From Isoetes taiwanensis (Eukaryota > Streptophyta > Lycopodiopsida > Isoetales > Isoetaceae), in NCBI GenBank assembly GCA_021234155.1, contig JAJEKV010000279.1, forward strand, positions 124,001 through 188,000: a stretch of DNA of 64,000 bases. Reading direction: 5' to 3'. The notes beneath the pieces are model-generated. The model saw nothing but the letters and a program-made list of their open reading frames with translations, was not told the DNA's origin and did no database searches. Positions 10,650 to 23,404 of this stretch are shown piece after piece. A program made the translations under genes and the position numbers. Positions within the stretch are counted from its first letter, which is position 1. Each line of letters opens with the position of its first letter.

Positions 10650-11620
10650 GTCCTTTGGCTTCCCTTGCATTCCTGTCCTTATATTCTTGAAGAATATCCA
10701 GATAAACTTATAAAACATTGCCATGTACCCATGAAGCGTCCTCCAAAGTTTTGTGAGCAAACTTTACCAAATACTCTCTTTCAACCAGTAGTGGATTTAT
10801 CCACCAAAATTGTTTCCGGTTCTAGAACTCCGGAATTATCCATCAATTCTGGCTCACCTAACGTCCCAAATTAAGGTAACCCCTTACATATGATAAGCCT
10901 TTAGGAATGTAACATTCACTACATCATGCATTTTCCAACCTTGAGGCTATCTCAATTGATATGCATTCTCATTAACTACTTTAATAATGTGAAACGGTTC
11001 ATGGAAACAGAGTGCCAACTTAAGATCTTGCACGCATCTTTCTTAAAGTGGCCTTTATGGATCCTCATCCATACCCAATTTCCTTCCTTAAAAACCATTG
11101 GTTGCCGCGACCTAGATATTTATCTACAAAAGAAGCTTGAGCATCTCGAATACGAGCCTGAAGCATGTCTCTGAGATCCTTACTCAATAACTAAATCATC
11201 AGCAGCTGGAACATCCTCACACATTCGAAAGAGTGACTCCGTACAGGCTCAACATAGACTGCCTGAAAAGGGGTCATCTTTATGGTAGACTGATAGGTGG
11301 TGTTGTACGCAAATTCAGCAATAGGCAAATACTCTTTATAATGACCTTGATGTTTATTGACAAACCCCCCTTAAGATGGAGCAAATAACTTTATTTGCCA
11401 CCCCGGAATGTCCATCAGTTTCTGGGTGAGAAGCAGTGGAGAACCTTAATTCTGTTCCGAATTGCATAAACAATGCCTTCCAAAATTTACTGGTAAACTT
11501 TGTATCACAATCGGATACAATAATCTTAGGCAACCCATGTAGCCTAAATATCTCTTTCATAAAGAGCGAAGCCGCACTATGAACTGTCAACTTATCCGAA
11601 CAAGGAATGAAATGTGCATG
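10650..11620 (-). mobile_element. Ty3/gypsy integrase relic
   Basis: The minus strand carries the end of a gypsy integrase. An integrase core piece lies at 11354-11590 (EIFRLHGLPKIIVSDCDTKF, SHPETDGHSGVANKV), followed at lower coordinates by decayed C-terminal sequence (HNTTYQSTIKMTPFQAVYVEP in another frame, then a KLGTLFP-like stretch) to about 10.9 kb. The D in the SDCD box and the Glu region are visible, but frameshifts and stops kill the frame. RT, protease and gag are absent nearby. It may belong with the LTR-like sequence at 11.72 kb. Confidence 0.75.
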
Positions 11621-11718
11621 CTTAGTTAAACAATCAACAACCGTCTAAATGACAGTATTCTTACGAGAACTTGCAAAAAAACCAGTGATCTGCTCCCACT
11701 TCACTTCCAGAATAGGTA

Positions 11719-12590
11719 ATGTGACGTTCCAGCATAATATACGGCCCGAATACGCATATTATACTACCACGTCATGCGTACTTGTCACCTTGACAAGTAC
11801 TTGAGAGCCGTGAGAAGTTGCGCCTAGGGGGCAACCTTGTATGTTGCATGTGTATATTAAACATATGCAATTAAACCCCTTTGCCAAATGGCAAAGCCCC
11901 ATTGGTCCTTTCTAACCTAAACCTAATAGGCCATGTAAAAGGAACAAAAGAGGAAACCCTAAACCCTTTTTCCATTTTTGCATTTTGGCTTCCTTAGGCC
12001 ATTTTGGCCAAGCCAAGGTGCTAGTCTGCATTGCCAGGTGCAGCCAAGCCGCATTTGCACAACAGATCTCAGGAGCAGCTGCATTCAGCCCGAACGAAGG
12101 CATGGACGCGATTCAAGGAGCAGGAGCAAGTCAAGGATCAGGTAACCTGTGATTCCGTTGTGCAAAGCTGATTTTCAGCTCTGTAATGAGCTAGGATAGT
12201 ATGGTAGATCAGTCTTAGCAGCCTTATAGATCCTAAGATCACCAGCCTTAATGAATGAACCTAACCATGTATGTTTAGGTAGATAAATTAGATAGTATTC
12301 AGTATCTCAGTTCTTTTATGATGATGATGTTCTATTCTATGTTCTCTAGTGTATGTGGGAAGGGGGGTAGAGGCCCTGAAACCATGCCAAAACCAGCAAA
12401 AAGGATTACTAGAAAACGGTGGATTCTGCCATCACTAGCATTACAAGCTCATTCCCAACACTCATTCCCGACATGAGGATGTAAAAATCCATCTTCAAAC
12501 TCATTCCCAACATGAGGATGTGAAGACACATTTATAAGCTCATTCCCAACATGAGATGTAACGACCCATTATCCACATCAGGAATTAGGT
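11719..12590. repeat. LTR-like sequence of a gypsy element (tentative)
   Basis: Non-coding DNA starting TGTGACGTTCC, a common gypsy LTR start, and running to TGTAACGACCC near 12.56 kb. No second copy exists in the window to prove it is an LTR. No protein-coding content was found; apparent short frames here are uninformative. Confidence 0.35.
12448..12565. repeat. Short tandem repeats (CATTCCCAACATGAGGATG unit)
   Basis: Three to four imperfect copies of a unit of about 45-50 bp containing CTCATTCCCAACATGAGGATG, with spacers. Located at the end of the LTR-like stretch. Confidence 0.7.
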
Positions 12591-14868
12591 TGCTATCAAG
12601 TATTTCAAAATCGCTAAGAACAGCATTATAGTCATGACGACAGCCATAGTGGACTCATCAAAGACTGCATCATGACTAGTAATGATTCTTCGCATAGTAA
12701 TATCATAAAATCAGTATCCCTGCCTCCACAGCATAGCCAACAAATATGGCTTTGAGGCCGACCGGAACAAGCTTCTTTCTCTTCTCTTTTGGAATATGAA
12801 CATAGGCTAGACAACAAAAAACTCGCAAATTTTGAACATTTGGTTTGACTCCCGTCCATAATTGCAAAGGAGTTACGCCTTTCAAAGAAGAAGTTACTGT
12901 TCGATTTTGCACATAAACAGCAATAGCCACAGCTTCTGCCCAAAATGACTTATCCAAGCCAGCATGAATAAGCATACATCGAACAACATTGATTATCGCA
13001 TGTTCATGATACTCAACAATATCATTTTGCCGAGGGGAATAAGTGATGGTAGGCTCACAAGCTATACACCGTGCTCTTCACAAAAATACTTGAATTGAGC
13101 AGAGGTAAATTCCCCACCATTGTCAGTACGTAATCTCTTGATCACTTTGCCAATCTAGTCTCCACCATACTTTTTAACACTTGGAATTTGGTGAAGACCT
13201 GGGACTGCGTAGAGATATAATATACAAAAACTCTACGGGAAAAATCATCTACAAACAAGATGAAATATTGTGCACCACTCAAAGCACAAGGTAGTGGGCC
13301 ACATATACCAGCATACACAAGCTCCAAAAGCTGTGTTGCACGTTTTCCTTTTATATTGAAAGGACGGCGATGTTGCTTCCCAACAGCACACGCCTCACAT
13401 ACACCCATTGATGCAGTGCTACTCAATGACGGACCATCCACGGTTCTATCAAAGGCCATATCCAATAAATATTGGAAGTCAACATGTGCAAAACGACAAT
13501 GCCACAGTGTACTTGATTCATCTCCACTGGCAGTCATAAGATTCACAAAATCATCAGTCAATTTAAGCTCGTACAGACGACCTTCTCTCGGGGCAACTCC
13601 AAGTACACATCCATCTTGGATGAATCTACACAATCATCTATCAAATTGTATAGATAGACCATGACCAGCAAGTCTAGACATAGATATAAGATTTCGGCGT
13701 AAACCAGGCACATGTAAGACGCCATGCAAGACTTGCACACCACTGGAAGTATCAACATGAAGATCGCCAATGCCTTTAACCTCATGGGTCATGTTATCAC
13801 CAAGAAACACAAGTTTTCTAACTTGAAATGGGGGGTAATTCCTCAACCAATGCCTATAAAAAGTCATGTGCTGTGTTGCACCAGGATCAATAGTCATGGA
13901 AACAACAGCTCCTATAGAAAAAACGGCTTCAGAAGCTTCATCACATGCAACACTTACATGTTCACCTGGAATATGAGGTCCATCTCGGATTGTCTGGAGT
14001 AAAGTTTTATGCTTATTAACAAAGCATTTATAATAACATTCGCTTTCAACATGATTCGTCTTTTTACAATAGGCACAAACAGTCTCTGACTTAGGTTGCT
14101 CAAGTTCTAGCCAATTCCTGTCTATCACCCCCATGACTCCCACTTCTACTATGACTGCGAGTGCGCTTTGTATCAGTAACAAAAGCCTTTTCATCTTCTC
14201 GACCTTGTTTCTTACTATTAACAAGTAAAGCTTGATCTTCTTGCATAGATTGCCTTTGTAATTTTCGTACCCCATCTTTTAGAGATTCACAAGCCCGATC
14301 TAAGGTCATAGATTTTTTATTGGCTAGCATAGTCTTAAGCGTCTGAAGCTCTTCCGGCATGGATTCCAGAAAATGGACAACATGTTGATCATGCGAAATA
14401 CTAGCACCAGCTGCAGACAATGCTTCTAGAAGCACTTTAAATTTATCCACATGTTCGTCGAAGGAATCATTCAAACGATACTGCAATGATGTAAATCCTT
14501 GCAGACTAATTACTTCATGCATAGTCTTCTTCATATAAGTTTTTTCTAAATACTTCCATACTTCACTAGAAGTAACAAAATTCTTAGCATCTATTAAAAT
14601 GGATTCTTTGAGAGCATAGAGAATCAGTGCTCGAGTTGTTTGATCTTTTTCATTCCAGTCATCTACAGCATCATTCAAAACAAGATTGCCGGTAGTTGCA
14701 TCAACTAGCTGCACCAGAGGAAGGTTATTCCCGGTCACAATTCCAAAAAGCTTTTCGCTTTGCAAGACGAGTTCCATCTTGATCTTCCAAGCTGGATATC
14801 CAGCTCCAGAGAAAATATACAAAGTTTTCGTCATAGTGAGCCCTCGAAAATTCCAGATTTAGATGCAA

Positions 14869-14880
14869 GCTCTGATACCA
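14869..14880 (-). other. Retrotransposon primer-binding site
   Basis: TGGTATCAGAGC on the minus strand, complementary to the 3' end of plant initiator-Met tRNA. It begins immediately after the LTR CA end, which fixes the LTR boundary. Confidence 0.9.
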
Positions 14881-15082
14881 TGTTAAACTTACTAGTTTAC
14901 TATGAAAACACAAGAGAGACAAGTATTCACCATAATACAAATACGTATATTGAATGATATATGTTACAATATATAGGTACCATAAAAGGCACATCCCAGG
15001 GAAAAGATGAAAGATAAAAGGAGCTCATGTTGCCTTTTTATAAAGGCAAGCTGCCTACCTAATATAGGCAGCTTCGCTAACA
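14881..15082 (-). repeat. Copia 5' LTR
   Basis: 202 bp bounded by TGTTA and TAACA inverted ends and abutting the primer-binding site. The outer boundary is inferred from the matching terminal pentamers. Confidence 0.7.
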
Positions 15083-15089
15083 ATAGATA

Positions 15090-18000
15090 CCTTGAGGCTG
15101 CATTGAGCATTAATGGCTTCTGTGAGGGCCAGACCCTCCTCTTCTATTTTCTCTGCCATTTTATAGGGCTTGCAAAAAAAAAAAAAAAAAAATTGGCAAC
15201 TTGAAGATCAAGCTTCACCTGTACTCAACGATGAGCCCCACCCATGAGCTTTATCAAACTTCTCAGTATCATTTAACCTTAGAACATAGACATTTATATA
15301 ATACGACATATAATAGTGGCTTAGAAGCCGACAAGAGGGTTAAAAAGCATCTGAAGGAGTAAATGGTGTGGCCCGGGTATGGGTCTGACACCCCCTGGGT
15401 CGTAGGATACATGCCTATAGGGACGTCCTAGACTCGGTATAGATTTAGGGGGGTAAGTCGGGTACAGATGCATGTGCGCCGAGGTGGCACGTACCCTCTA
15501 GCACACCCATGGAACCATTGTGATTCTGGAGAAGATTCATCCCTTTCCTGCCTCGTCGGACTGGGGAGATGTAATCCAGAGTAGTCTCTTAGGGTGATTC
15601 CATGGGATTACATCTCCGAAAGGCTACAACCACGCCATAGCATGATTCAGCCTATCTACAAAGTGTGCACAGGAGGGACGGATGGAATGGACTACCCTAG
15701 CCATTGTTCTATGCCAGCTCCATTGTCATTATTCCGTCTGTTGTTATCCGGAGGCCCTGGCTATTAGTTGACCCCCATGAGTCTGAGCCTAGGGTAGAAT
15801 CCTCATTTATGGTGCATCTCCTTTGTTATGTTGGTATTCTGTTGTTATTCGTATTAATGATGATGGGCCACCTTTCATGGTGGCATATTATTTATTTGTA
15901 TTGTTGCCAGGTGCTAACATGTATGTATGCTTCTTCTGCTATAAAGGATGTATGCTTCCGCTATATAGAATTCCTATAGAAGTCATGGGACAAATGACAC
16001 CTCCGTGTCCTTCACCCAGACACTTGGGCATCACAAGTGGTCCGAGTCAGACGGAGACCCTTTCCGGAGTCGCCATGGGAGGGGAATTTCCCATATTTAT
16101 ACGATGGGAGCATCGTATAGGTTCAGGGAGCATCACATTCACCAATGAACCAACACATCAAAAGCTTTGGGGATTTCTTGAAAAGCATACTCTAAAAAAA
16201 GGTAGATCAAAAGGAAGAAAAGCTTTATTTCATTTGCATGAGTGCACGACACATGTTTCACAATTGTCCAAAGATGGAGAATGCAAACTTTGAAATATTT
16301 GATTGGGGCACTGATACAGATGATGAATAAGAGCACTCAAATTTTTTTGACACCCTCATGGCAGCAATAGACTATGTGGAACGTGAATCAGATTCGGCCA
16401 CGATGAGAACCTAATGTACGTCTCGACGATAGTGGAATCAAGTAACCTCATCAACATCCTTTAATGATTTCAATTATCACAATAGTTGGAAAACAAGGGA
16501 TCATGGTATAGACAGTGGCAGCTTCTAAAATTTCACATCACCCAAGGCACTTGAAAAGTTAGATTGGTAACCAAGGATGTTAAAGGAGGAAGGCAAAAAG
16601 CACCAAGAGTGCGAGATATAGTTCCCACATGAGAGAGAGTTCCCAAATTTCACTTAAAGGCAGATCCTATCTTTATGGAACTCCCCATTGACCTTGCTTC
16701 CATGGATTACCACTGGATACCAAAATGCTGTTTTATAACAATAGTTCAATTTAGGAATGAAATGCCAGGTTGAAGAATGCTTGATAAATTTAGATTGATA
16801 AAGTTTGCATAATTAGTTTCGTATTGTGGGAGGGTATTCTCGCAATAGTTGGGACTATGATTGCGGTATAGTATTTCATAAAAAAAATGGCATGTTTTAA
16901 ATGATTTGCGCAGCTTGTTTGGTTTATTGATCTTGTTTCTATTTTTGAGTTATTTTTTGATGCCTTTTTAATAGATAAAATGTTGTGGGCTTGCAATATG
17001 ATTCCTTCTCTCTAGGTTCATGCCAATTGAAGCGAGATTGGAGAATTAGCTGGAGCGATTCTCCCTTTGATCTGCAACTCGGGTTTTTGCCAGATTCTTC
17101 TTTGGCAGGCCAGGGTTTTGCCAGACTTGAGAAATACGGTTTGGGGCGAGGAATGACCGTTTTAGAGGCTGTTTGATCTCATTGGAGCCTCATGGCTTTG
17201 GTTGGTAGAGGACCCTGTTATTTCAAACCTATTAAGATCACAATCAAAGCTAGATTGAAGGGCATTCAGGCCAAATTCAAGGCTGGGTGCATGTTTTGAT
17301 CGATTCATAGAGCTATTCTTTAATCATCATAGAGGTCGAATTGAATCATTCTTCATAGTGGTCGGATCAAATCATTCTTCAATCAGAGGGAGGGCAGCAT
17401 GGTCGGATTCAATCATTCTTGCATGGTCGTGAGGGGCCTGGTAAGGCCATTGTGGCCTGGACGTTGGAATCTTTCTGCCAGGATTTCCGGCATGTTACTC
17501 TTGGTTGCTTGGACAATGGTTTTGAGGGCTTAAACTATTAGATTACATTGCCATTCGTTGCACCATTAGTACGTGCAAGAGTTTTTAGGAAAGAAAATAT
17601 GCTGACCCTGGATGTCGAAGATTTCATGGAATCTTCCATAATCTAAGGGTCACAAATTGCCAATAAACATTAACGATAAAGAAAGTGGTACCACCTTAAG
17701 TACAAATTTAGATTGAATAATGTGGCAAAGTGGCGATCTCGAAGAGAATGGATTAGACTTTCATAATAGCACGTTTTGAATTTTTTTTGTTTTCGTATGT
17801 TAAGGGAGATGGTGTTTTTTTGGTTTGAAAAAAAAAAAAATTCAAAAAACATGAGCAAGGTTATGAATAATGTATAAACTTTTAAATTTAACACAAATCC
17901 CATAACACAGCGCGACTGCACTTTTGATTTTTTATTTTTTTTCAAATCAAAAAACACATCTCCATTTTTTTCACATAATGGAACTACGGCTATCGAACCT

Positions 18001-18265
18001 GAAAACAAAGTGCCTAGACTCCTCCCGAATACAAATCATTTCCATGGACAGGAGCTCCAACTCCGATGCTTTGTATATGAGATTGCTACAAACAATCACT
18101 CCAAATGAATGAGGATGGGATGAACCACGAACTATAGCAAATAAAATATAGCATGTAGCAACAAATTTTTGTGGATATAAATGCTTTTCTTTTATTAGCT
18201 TCAATGTCCAACTTTATATGTGAAATGTATTATTCTCTCGCCGGATTAGACCCTCAGATCCATGG
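15090..18265. other. Intergenic, no gene recognised
   Basis: Contains a poly(A) run at about 15174-15191, a GC-richer block at 15.36-16.1 kb (starting TGGCCCGGGTATGGGTCTGACACC) that looks like an old repeat or LTR, and T/A homopolymers near 17.8-17.9 kb. No reading frame with recognisable domains was found on either strand. Confidence 0.5.
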
Positions 18266-18269
18266 ACGG

Positions 18270-18976
18270 CCATTTTTATCGCAGATAGGAGGACTCCACG
18301 CACTCTAAGAAAGCGTGTTGCTCATCTTCCACAAGAGCCCTTCTACAACATGAGCAAAAACGGAGCTGTCTTGCTATATCATGGAAGTGACATACTTCAA
18401 TTTCCAATTTATGGCTACTTAATCTTGCTTCCGATATTAGTTTCTTCTTCCTGGCACTGAGATCTGCATTTAAATATCCCTGCTCAGCATATACCAACAG
18501 TGGATTGATCTCACGTCTATAAGTCAATTTTTACTCCGGTGTTTTCCCATATTCTTTGAAGCATGTTATCATGTACTAGGCACCGAATTCCAGCATCTGA
18601 TTCTGACATATCATGAATGTCAATCCCCCAAGTGCTTGCCCACTCACACGCTTCTGATACCGTCCTGAATGTTCTTGCAAATGAGATTCTACTAGTGCCT
18701 GAAATGGAACTCTATTATCACTTAAGTTTCTCACTCTGCCCAAGTAGGAAAGGGTTAAATACAACGATTCTCCTTCAAGAGGAAGAAAACCAACTTCCGC
18801 TAAGAGCACTGCATATGGTGTTTGGGCTTTGACCCCCAATTCACTGAGGAGGAAACGTTTTTGAACATCCTCAACCTTTCCCCACATTTCCTTAGATAAG
18901 CCGGGCCCCATACTTGGCACCCATAAAGCAAAACTGGTTGCACCAGTGTTTTGTACATAAGCTTGGAGCGCCGTAT
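18270..18976 (-). mobile_element. LINE family A C-terminal fragment (copy 3)
   Basis: The minus strand encodes KMWGKVEDVQKRFLLSELG-like text (18576-18920; seen as EMWGKVEDVQKRFL then LGVKAQTPYAVLLAEVGFLPL). This aligns by eye with LEKVQKAFLAQTLGMKSTTPYQILLQ of the 49-kb copy. A Cys/His cluster follows (CSCCRRALVEDEQHAFLEC, 18.3 kb) that is typical of LINE C-termini. The RT active site and the 3' structured motif are absent. The fragment is cut at its upstream end by the MITE at 18980. Confidence 0.8.
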
Positions 18977-18979
18977 ATA

Positions 18980-19132
18980 TCGGACGCCGTCATGTTATAG
19001 CCATGTGCATATCCATGGTATATCCATGTCTTTGACCTGTTATAGCCACGCCTAAAAAAAATTACACAGTGCTTTTGTGGACTCGGCGAATTTTTTGTCA
19101 TTTAGGGCTGGCTATAACATGCCCACGTCCGA
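18980..19132. mobile_element. MITE with 24-bp terminal inverted repeats
   Basis: Left TIR 18980-19003 (TCGGACGCC..CATGTTATAGCCA) and right TIR 19109-19132 match at 21 of 24 positions when inverted. The interior is 105 bp, AT-rich and non-coding. It lies directly at the upstream edge of LINE copy 3. No clear target-site duplication was seen, so the transposase superfamily is unassigned. Confidence 0.75.
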
Positions 19133-19139
19133 CATTTAC

Positions 19140-22100
19140 TGCGATGTTATAAGCTTCCTCATGAGTATTCTTGTTTTTATGAAAGCTTCTCCTTTATATT
19201 TAAATGGTCCACCTTTTTCTATTATAGGCTTCATGTCATAATAATATTTTTTGGACCCCTAGATATTTCAGTGGTCTTTTGATAAGTTATCTAAAATCAA
19301 TGATCCATAAAAAAAATAACTTTTTTATTTATTAAAAAGTTTTTACTCCAAGCAAAGTTTTTTAAAAAGCATTTGCCACATTATAAGGTTTGCTGTAGAT
19401 GTTTAGTAAGATTTTGGCCAAAGGTTGGGGAGGTTTCTTGGTGTTTTTGGGTTGCCCCTAGGGGGCAAACCCTCGTTTATGTGGGTATGTGGGCATATCC
19501 AGGTATATGCCGGCATATGCCTAGCATATGCTGGTGACTGCTCCAAACTGTCTGCTGCCTGTAAACTCTCGGTCAGCTTCATTGTTTTCGTTGCAGGGGT
19601 TTGTGGAAGGATGATGTATTGTTTGTGGCGTGGCTATGGCGCAGCTCGACCCTTCCGTGGAGCTTCAAAACTCTGGCTTCTGTTGATTTGGGCTGTCGAT
19701 TTGAGCTACGTAGGCTGACTGTCACTGGCTGAATGATGGAGCTTTCTGAACAGAGTAGATAAATTTCTTATTTTTACCCTCTGGTTTTTTGGCTCCAGTT
19801 CTTTACGGGCCCCCAAATCTGTGCCTTGCCACGATTTAACATACATTTTATTGGCAACAGCTATAATCCTTTTTCATGTGAAGTTTTACTGGCATATCAT
19901 GCCTTGGATGTTTTAGGGCTTCTATTTGGCAATGCTGGAACTAGGCTTCAGATGCTGCATCCAGGCTTCAATTGGTTGGTCGACTATGCTATATAAGCAT
20001 TAGCAGCCTCTGGCCACTGAGAATGTGGAGTTGAATCGTGGGATTGAGCTAGAAACAGTTACCTATCCTATCTATTCAGGTTTTACATTCTTTTCGAGCA
20101 GCAGATGGGCAGGTTCTCGTTACACAGCATGTGTTCTGTCGTTGTTGCCTATGCACAATGCCACAGCTTCTGCTCTCCTTGTATCGCGGCTTTCCAGTGA
20201 TGGATTCACCTGCTTTGAAGGTGATTTTCTTACTGTTAATTTTAATAGTAGCTATGGTTGTGCTCATCAGATGCCTGTTATCTTGCACTTCATTGGCCAA
20301 ATAAGGTCCTCTACCTGCACAATTAGTTAGATATGTTTAAGCTACACTCTTCTTGCTTGTTTTAATATTGTTCTACCAAGAGAGCCATATGGGTAGCATT
20401 GCCAGCATAGGCATAATGAGACATGCAATCGCTGATCTAAGGGCATAGATTATAATATGATGCTCAAGAATTGGATAACCTGGAGAGACTAATGGATGGA
20501 ACCTTGGAGTTGGTTGTTGAAGTAATTATGTTGGGGGCAACAAGCTGTTTGTAACTGAGACTAGCTGATAGAAAGCTATGACGGCAATTGTATGCTCTAT
20601 ATAACTTTCAATAACTGCAAATCTAAGTTTGGAGAAGGTATGTCATATGAAGATGATTAGCTACTCATGATATGAGTATTGGCTAGCAATTGGGAGCCTA
20701 TTATTTTTTATTGGTCTTGGCGGGATGTGAATATTAAGAAACTAGTAACATTTTGGCTCTGGCTTAATGCATGAACAATTGTTAGTATTGGCTAAAATTT
20801 TAGTTTTCATGTAATGATTATGGTGCACCATTAAGCAGAAGCTTATTGAGAAAGACAGAGAAACAACAATAGTATGAAGGCTCTGGGGAAGAACATGCAT
20901 ACCCAAACAAAACATGGGGCCTCCATTTGTGGGCCTTTAATGGTTAGCCTCATCAAAATGGATTGGCAGTACCCGATAAATATTTATTGATTAAGGTGCT
21001 TGTTGAAGCCATGCATGCGCTGCTCAAGAAATGACAGTACAATAGTGGCTACATGCGGTGCAAAATTTTTGAATGGATTCAGTGCCGCAAGATTCTGTTT
21101 GGATAGCAAGCTTGACATGCTCTCTTATACATGTGATGGGCCAAGAGTTAGGTGCTGCATTGCTTATGGTCAATAAAGGGCACACGTGCATTTGGATGGG
21201 GGTTGCCATCTATTTAATGATTATGCTGGCCTTGGCTTCACCCATAAGATGGTTAATTTCTGGATCGGACATATACAACAGCAAAAGAAGAATAAAACTT
21301 TAACTTCTAACTAGTGAAATTTGTTGTGTGGTTGCAGATTACATTGCGTCTCTGTTTGCTGGTCCAGATTGATGTATTTTATCCGTCTGGTATGCCACGA
21401 TACTATGTCAGCGTTTTGGGACATCTATGTGCACTAGGGAAAAAAAATGATTGCGTGAAGGGGATAGATTTCTCTACTGGTACTTCTGACATTTGTTTGC
21501 ATCAATTGCATCAGTGGCATAAGAGTTTATATAGTCATTGCCACGCAATATTCTAATAAATTTAGCGGGAATCATTGGCCTGTGGAGCTGCCATTTCCGA
21601 GTTTGTACGTGTTGTCATATTCCTTATAATACTTGTTTAGATGCAAGTGAGACAGAAGTCTAGTATGTACACTATGCAGGAACTTGCGATAAGTTTCTTT
21701 CTTTGACCATTGGGAAGGGTACCTATCACAAGAAAGTGCCATTCATCCTTGGATTACTTCTTGTTACTTAGTTTGACTAGAGGCATATGCTATTTGGTTC
21801 CTGATGGCAAACCAAAACGTGATAGAGGTAGGTTTTTTTAAATGTCATTCAGAGGTTCTCTCTCTGCTCTGTATCCCATAATATGAAGTATAGTTTCCAT
21901 GATTCCTTGCTAACTAGAGAACGTTGCATTTGGTTCTTATAAATTCAAAGACTCAGTCAGGAACCTTCTTCTAAAATTTACCTTTATTGATGAATGGTAT
22001 GACTTGGCCAAACGAACTTATCTTATGAAGTACAAAATTCCTCAACTCATACTGCATGAGATCACCAGAGATTTGTGTTCTTTACTTGGTGTCTTGAGTT

Positions 22101-23230
22101 TGTTTATATTTTCAAGTTGGCAAAATTCGATGCTATACTTTTGGTTTTGCTTTTGGCGGGATGTTTATCGAATATATAAGCCCTATCTAGGCGCCTGCTT
22201 GAATCTGTGATTAGGTCTCGTCTATGGCAGCTATACATCACCGCTCATTTTTCGAGATTATTCGGTGAAACTCTAACCACATTGTGTCTAGCTTTTATTT
22301 GGTGTACCTGTTAAAATCTGCATAGCCATTCAGATGTTATGGCATTGTAAGGCATTTCATTCTTATATTAGGAGTCCGCTATATGTACATGTGACCCGTG
22401 ATCTTTTAAACCGACCAACAGATTGAGTCATCAATAGAAGTGAGAAGATTCTGAGTGAGCCAGCTCTTGTTTTCATTGATTTTGGAAGTTGGAGATGCCA
22501 ACTGTGCATAGGTTGACTCATATTACCAACGAACTTCCTGATAGGTACCTAATTAATGCGAAGGCGTGCAAGATGGTGAACAAAAAGTGGCATTCAGAGG
22601 TGATGGATAATGTCTCACAGGTGATGGATAATGTATCTATAATTCGCAAACAAGCTGAGCTTGGTTCTTACTTATGCCTTGGTCATGGAGAAATTCTTTC
22701 CTAATTCTTTTAACATTTTTATGCAAAATTTTAAAAGATATGCTTCAAGCAAGCTTTATTCTTGTATTTTTTACAACGAGAAGGGGCTGGTTGCTTGAGG
22801 TTTATTGAAAGAGTGGGCCACGTGGACATCCATCAATGTTGGTAGTCTTTATCCAAAGTAAAGTCATTGAAGTTGCCACAGCACAATATTTGTTGTATTT
22901 GGAAAAATGGCCCAAGTTGCCAATAGGACCAGCATAGGCTGGATTTTGCAAATCTTCCCAACATAAAACCCTTGTAGAACAAATTTCAGCCGTTAGATTA
23001 GTACCTTTGCAGACAGGACCATGTAGCATGTTGTGCGAGAGTGGACTTAATTCCAAGATGCCCAAATCACAACACTTCATCTTTTTGCTCAATGCGGCAG
23101 TCTGTTTTTCATTAACTTCAACCTGAAACGTGAATGTTCCACTTAGTTTTACATATTTTAAGTTGTTGAACTGTAGTATCATCTGTCCACATAGGAAAGC
23201 TTGCTTCAACACAGTAAAACATCCCATGCT
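19140..23230. other. Intergenic, no gene recognised
   Basis: Four kilobases without a recognisable frame. Features seen are a GCATATG-rich run (TGGGCATATCCAGGTATATGCC and variants, 19490-19530), a TATATAAGC box at about 19990, and a weak 71-codon frame at 22489-22704 with an internal repeat of VMDNVS. Unrecognised exons of a spliced gene ending at 23.4 kb cannot be excluded. Confidence 0.4.
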
Positions 23231-23253
23231 AATAGCATTGTCAATATGTGCAG

Positions 23254-23403
23254 GGTTCTTAACATTGCTATGCCTCAAGAGATGAGACAAAATCCTGTTG
23301 GTGAGGAGCATCAACTGGAATCAGAGTTCATGCACAAGTGGCAAGCAGATATTGCTGCTGGAGTCGAGAGCATAAAGGAGGGTTCCAAGCCGAGGCTATA
23401 CTA
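23254..23403 (+). pseudogene. Possible orphan terminal exon, unknown protein
   Basis: After a good splice acceptor (ATGTGCAG), the + strand reads an open hydrophilic stretch (RVLNIAMPQEMRQNPVGEEH, then HKWQADIAAGVESIKEGSK) ending PRLY and a TAG at 23403. Base use looks coding-like compared with the surroundings. The family was not recognised and no upstream exon could be joined. It could be the last exon of a gene in 20-23 kb, or a relic. Confidence 0.3.
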
Positions 23404-23404
23404 G

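Larger units (their letters stand above)
12600..15082 (-). mobile_element. Ty1/copia retrotransposon, 3'-truncated
   Basis: Minus-strand copia element. Starting at 15082 there is a 5' LTR (14881-15082) and an initiator-Met primer-binding site. Gag follows (14100-14834; start MTKTLYIFSGAGYPAWK, near full length), with the zinc knuckle CAYCKKTNHVESECYYKC in the next frame near 14.05 kb. Next come protease (MTIDPGATQHMT, the D-x-G active site), GAG-pre-integrase with HCRFAHVDF near 13.5 kb, and the integrase core (GPLPCALSGAQYFILFVDDFSRR near 13.3 kb, then VEYHEHAIINVVR and KSFWAEAV near 12.95 kb). Sequence stops at about 12.6 kb before any RT or RNase H, and the 3' LTR is absent. Frames are shifted at several points, so it is dead. 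Confidence 0.9.

Noticed and set aside
11912-12103. Ala/Trp-rich minus-strand frame
   Set aside because: Short, inside LTR-like repeat sequence, no homologous feel on inspection; chance frame.
22489-22704. F-box-like frame (ELPDRYLINAKACKMVNKKWH)
   Set aside because: The match to an F-box is weak, only about 25 residues, and no kelch, LRR or other partner domain follows.
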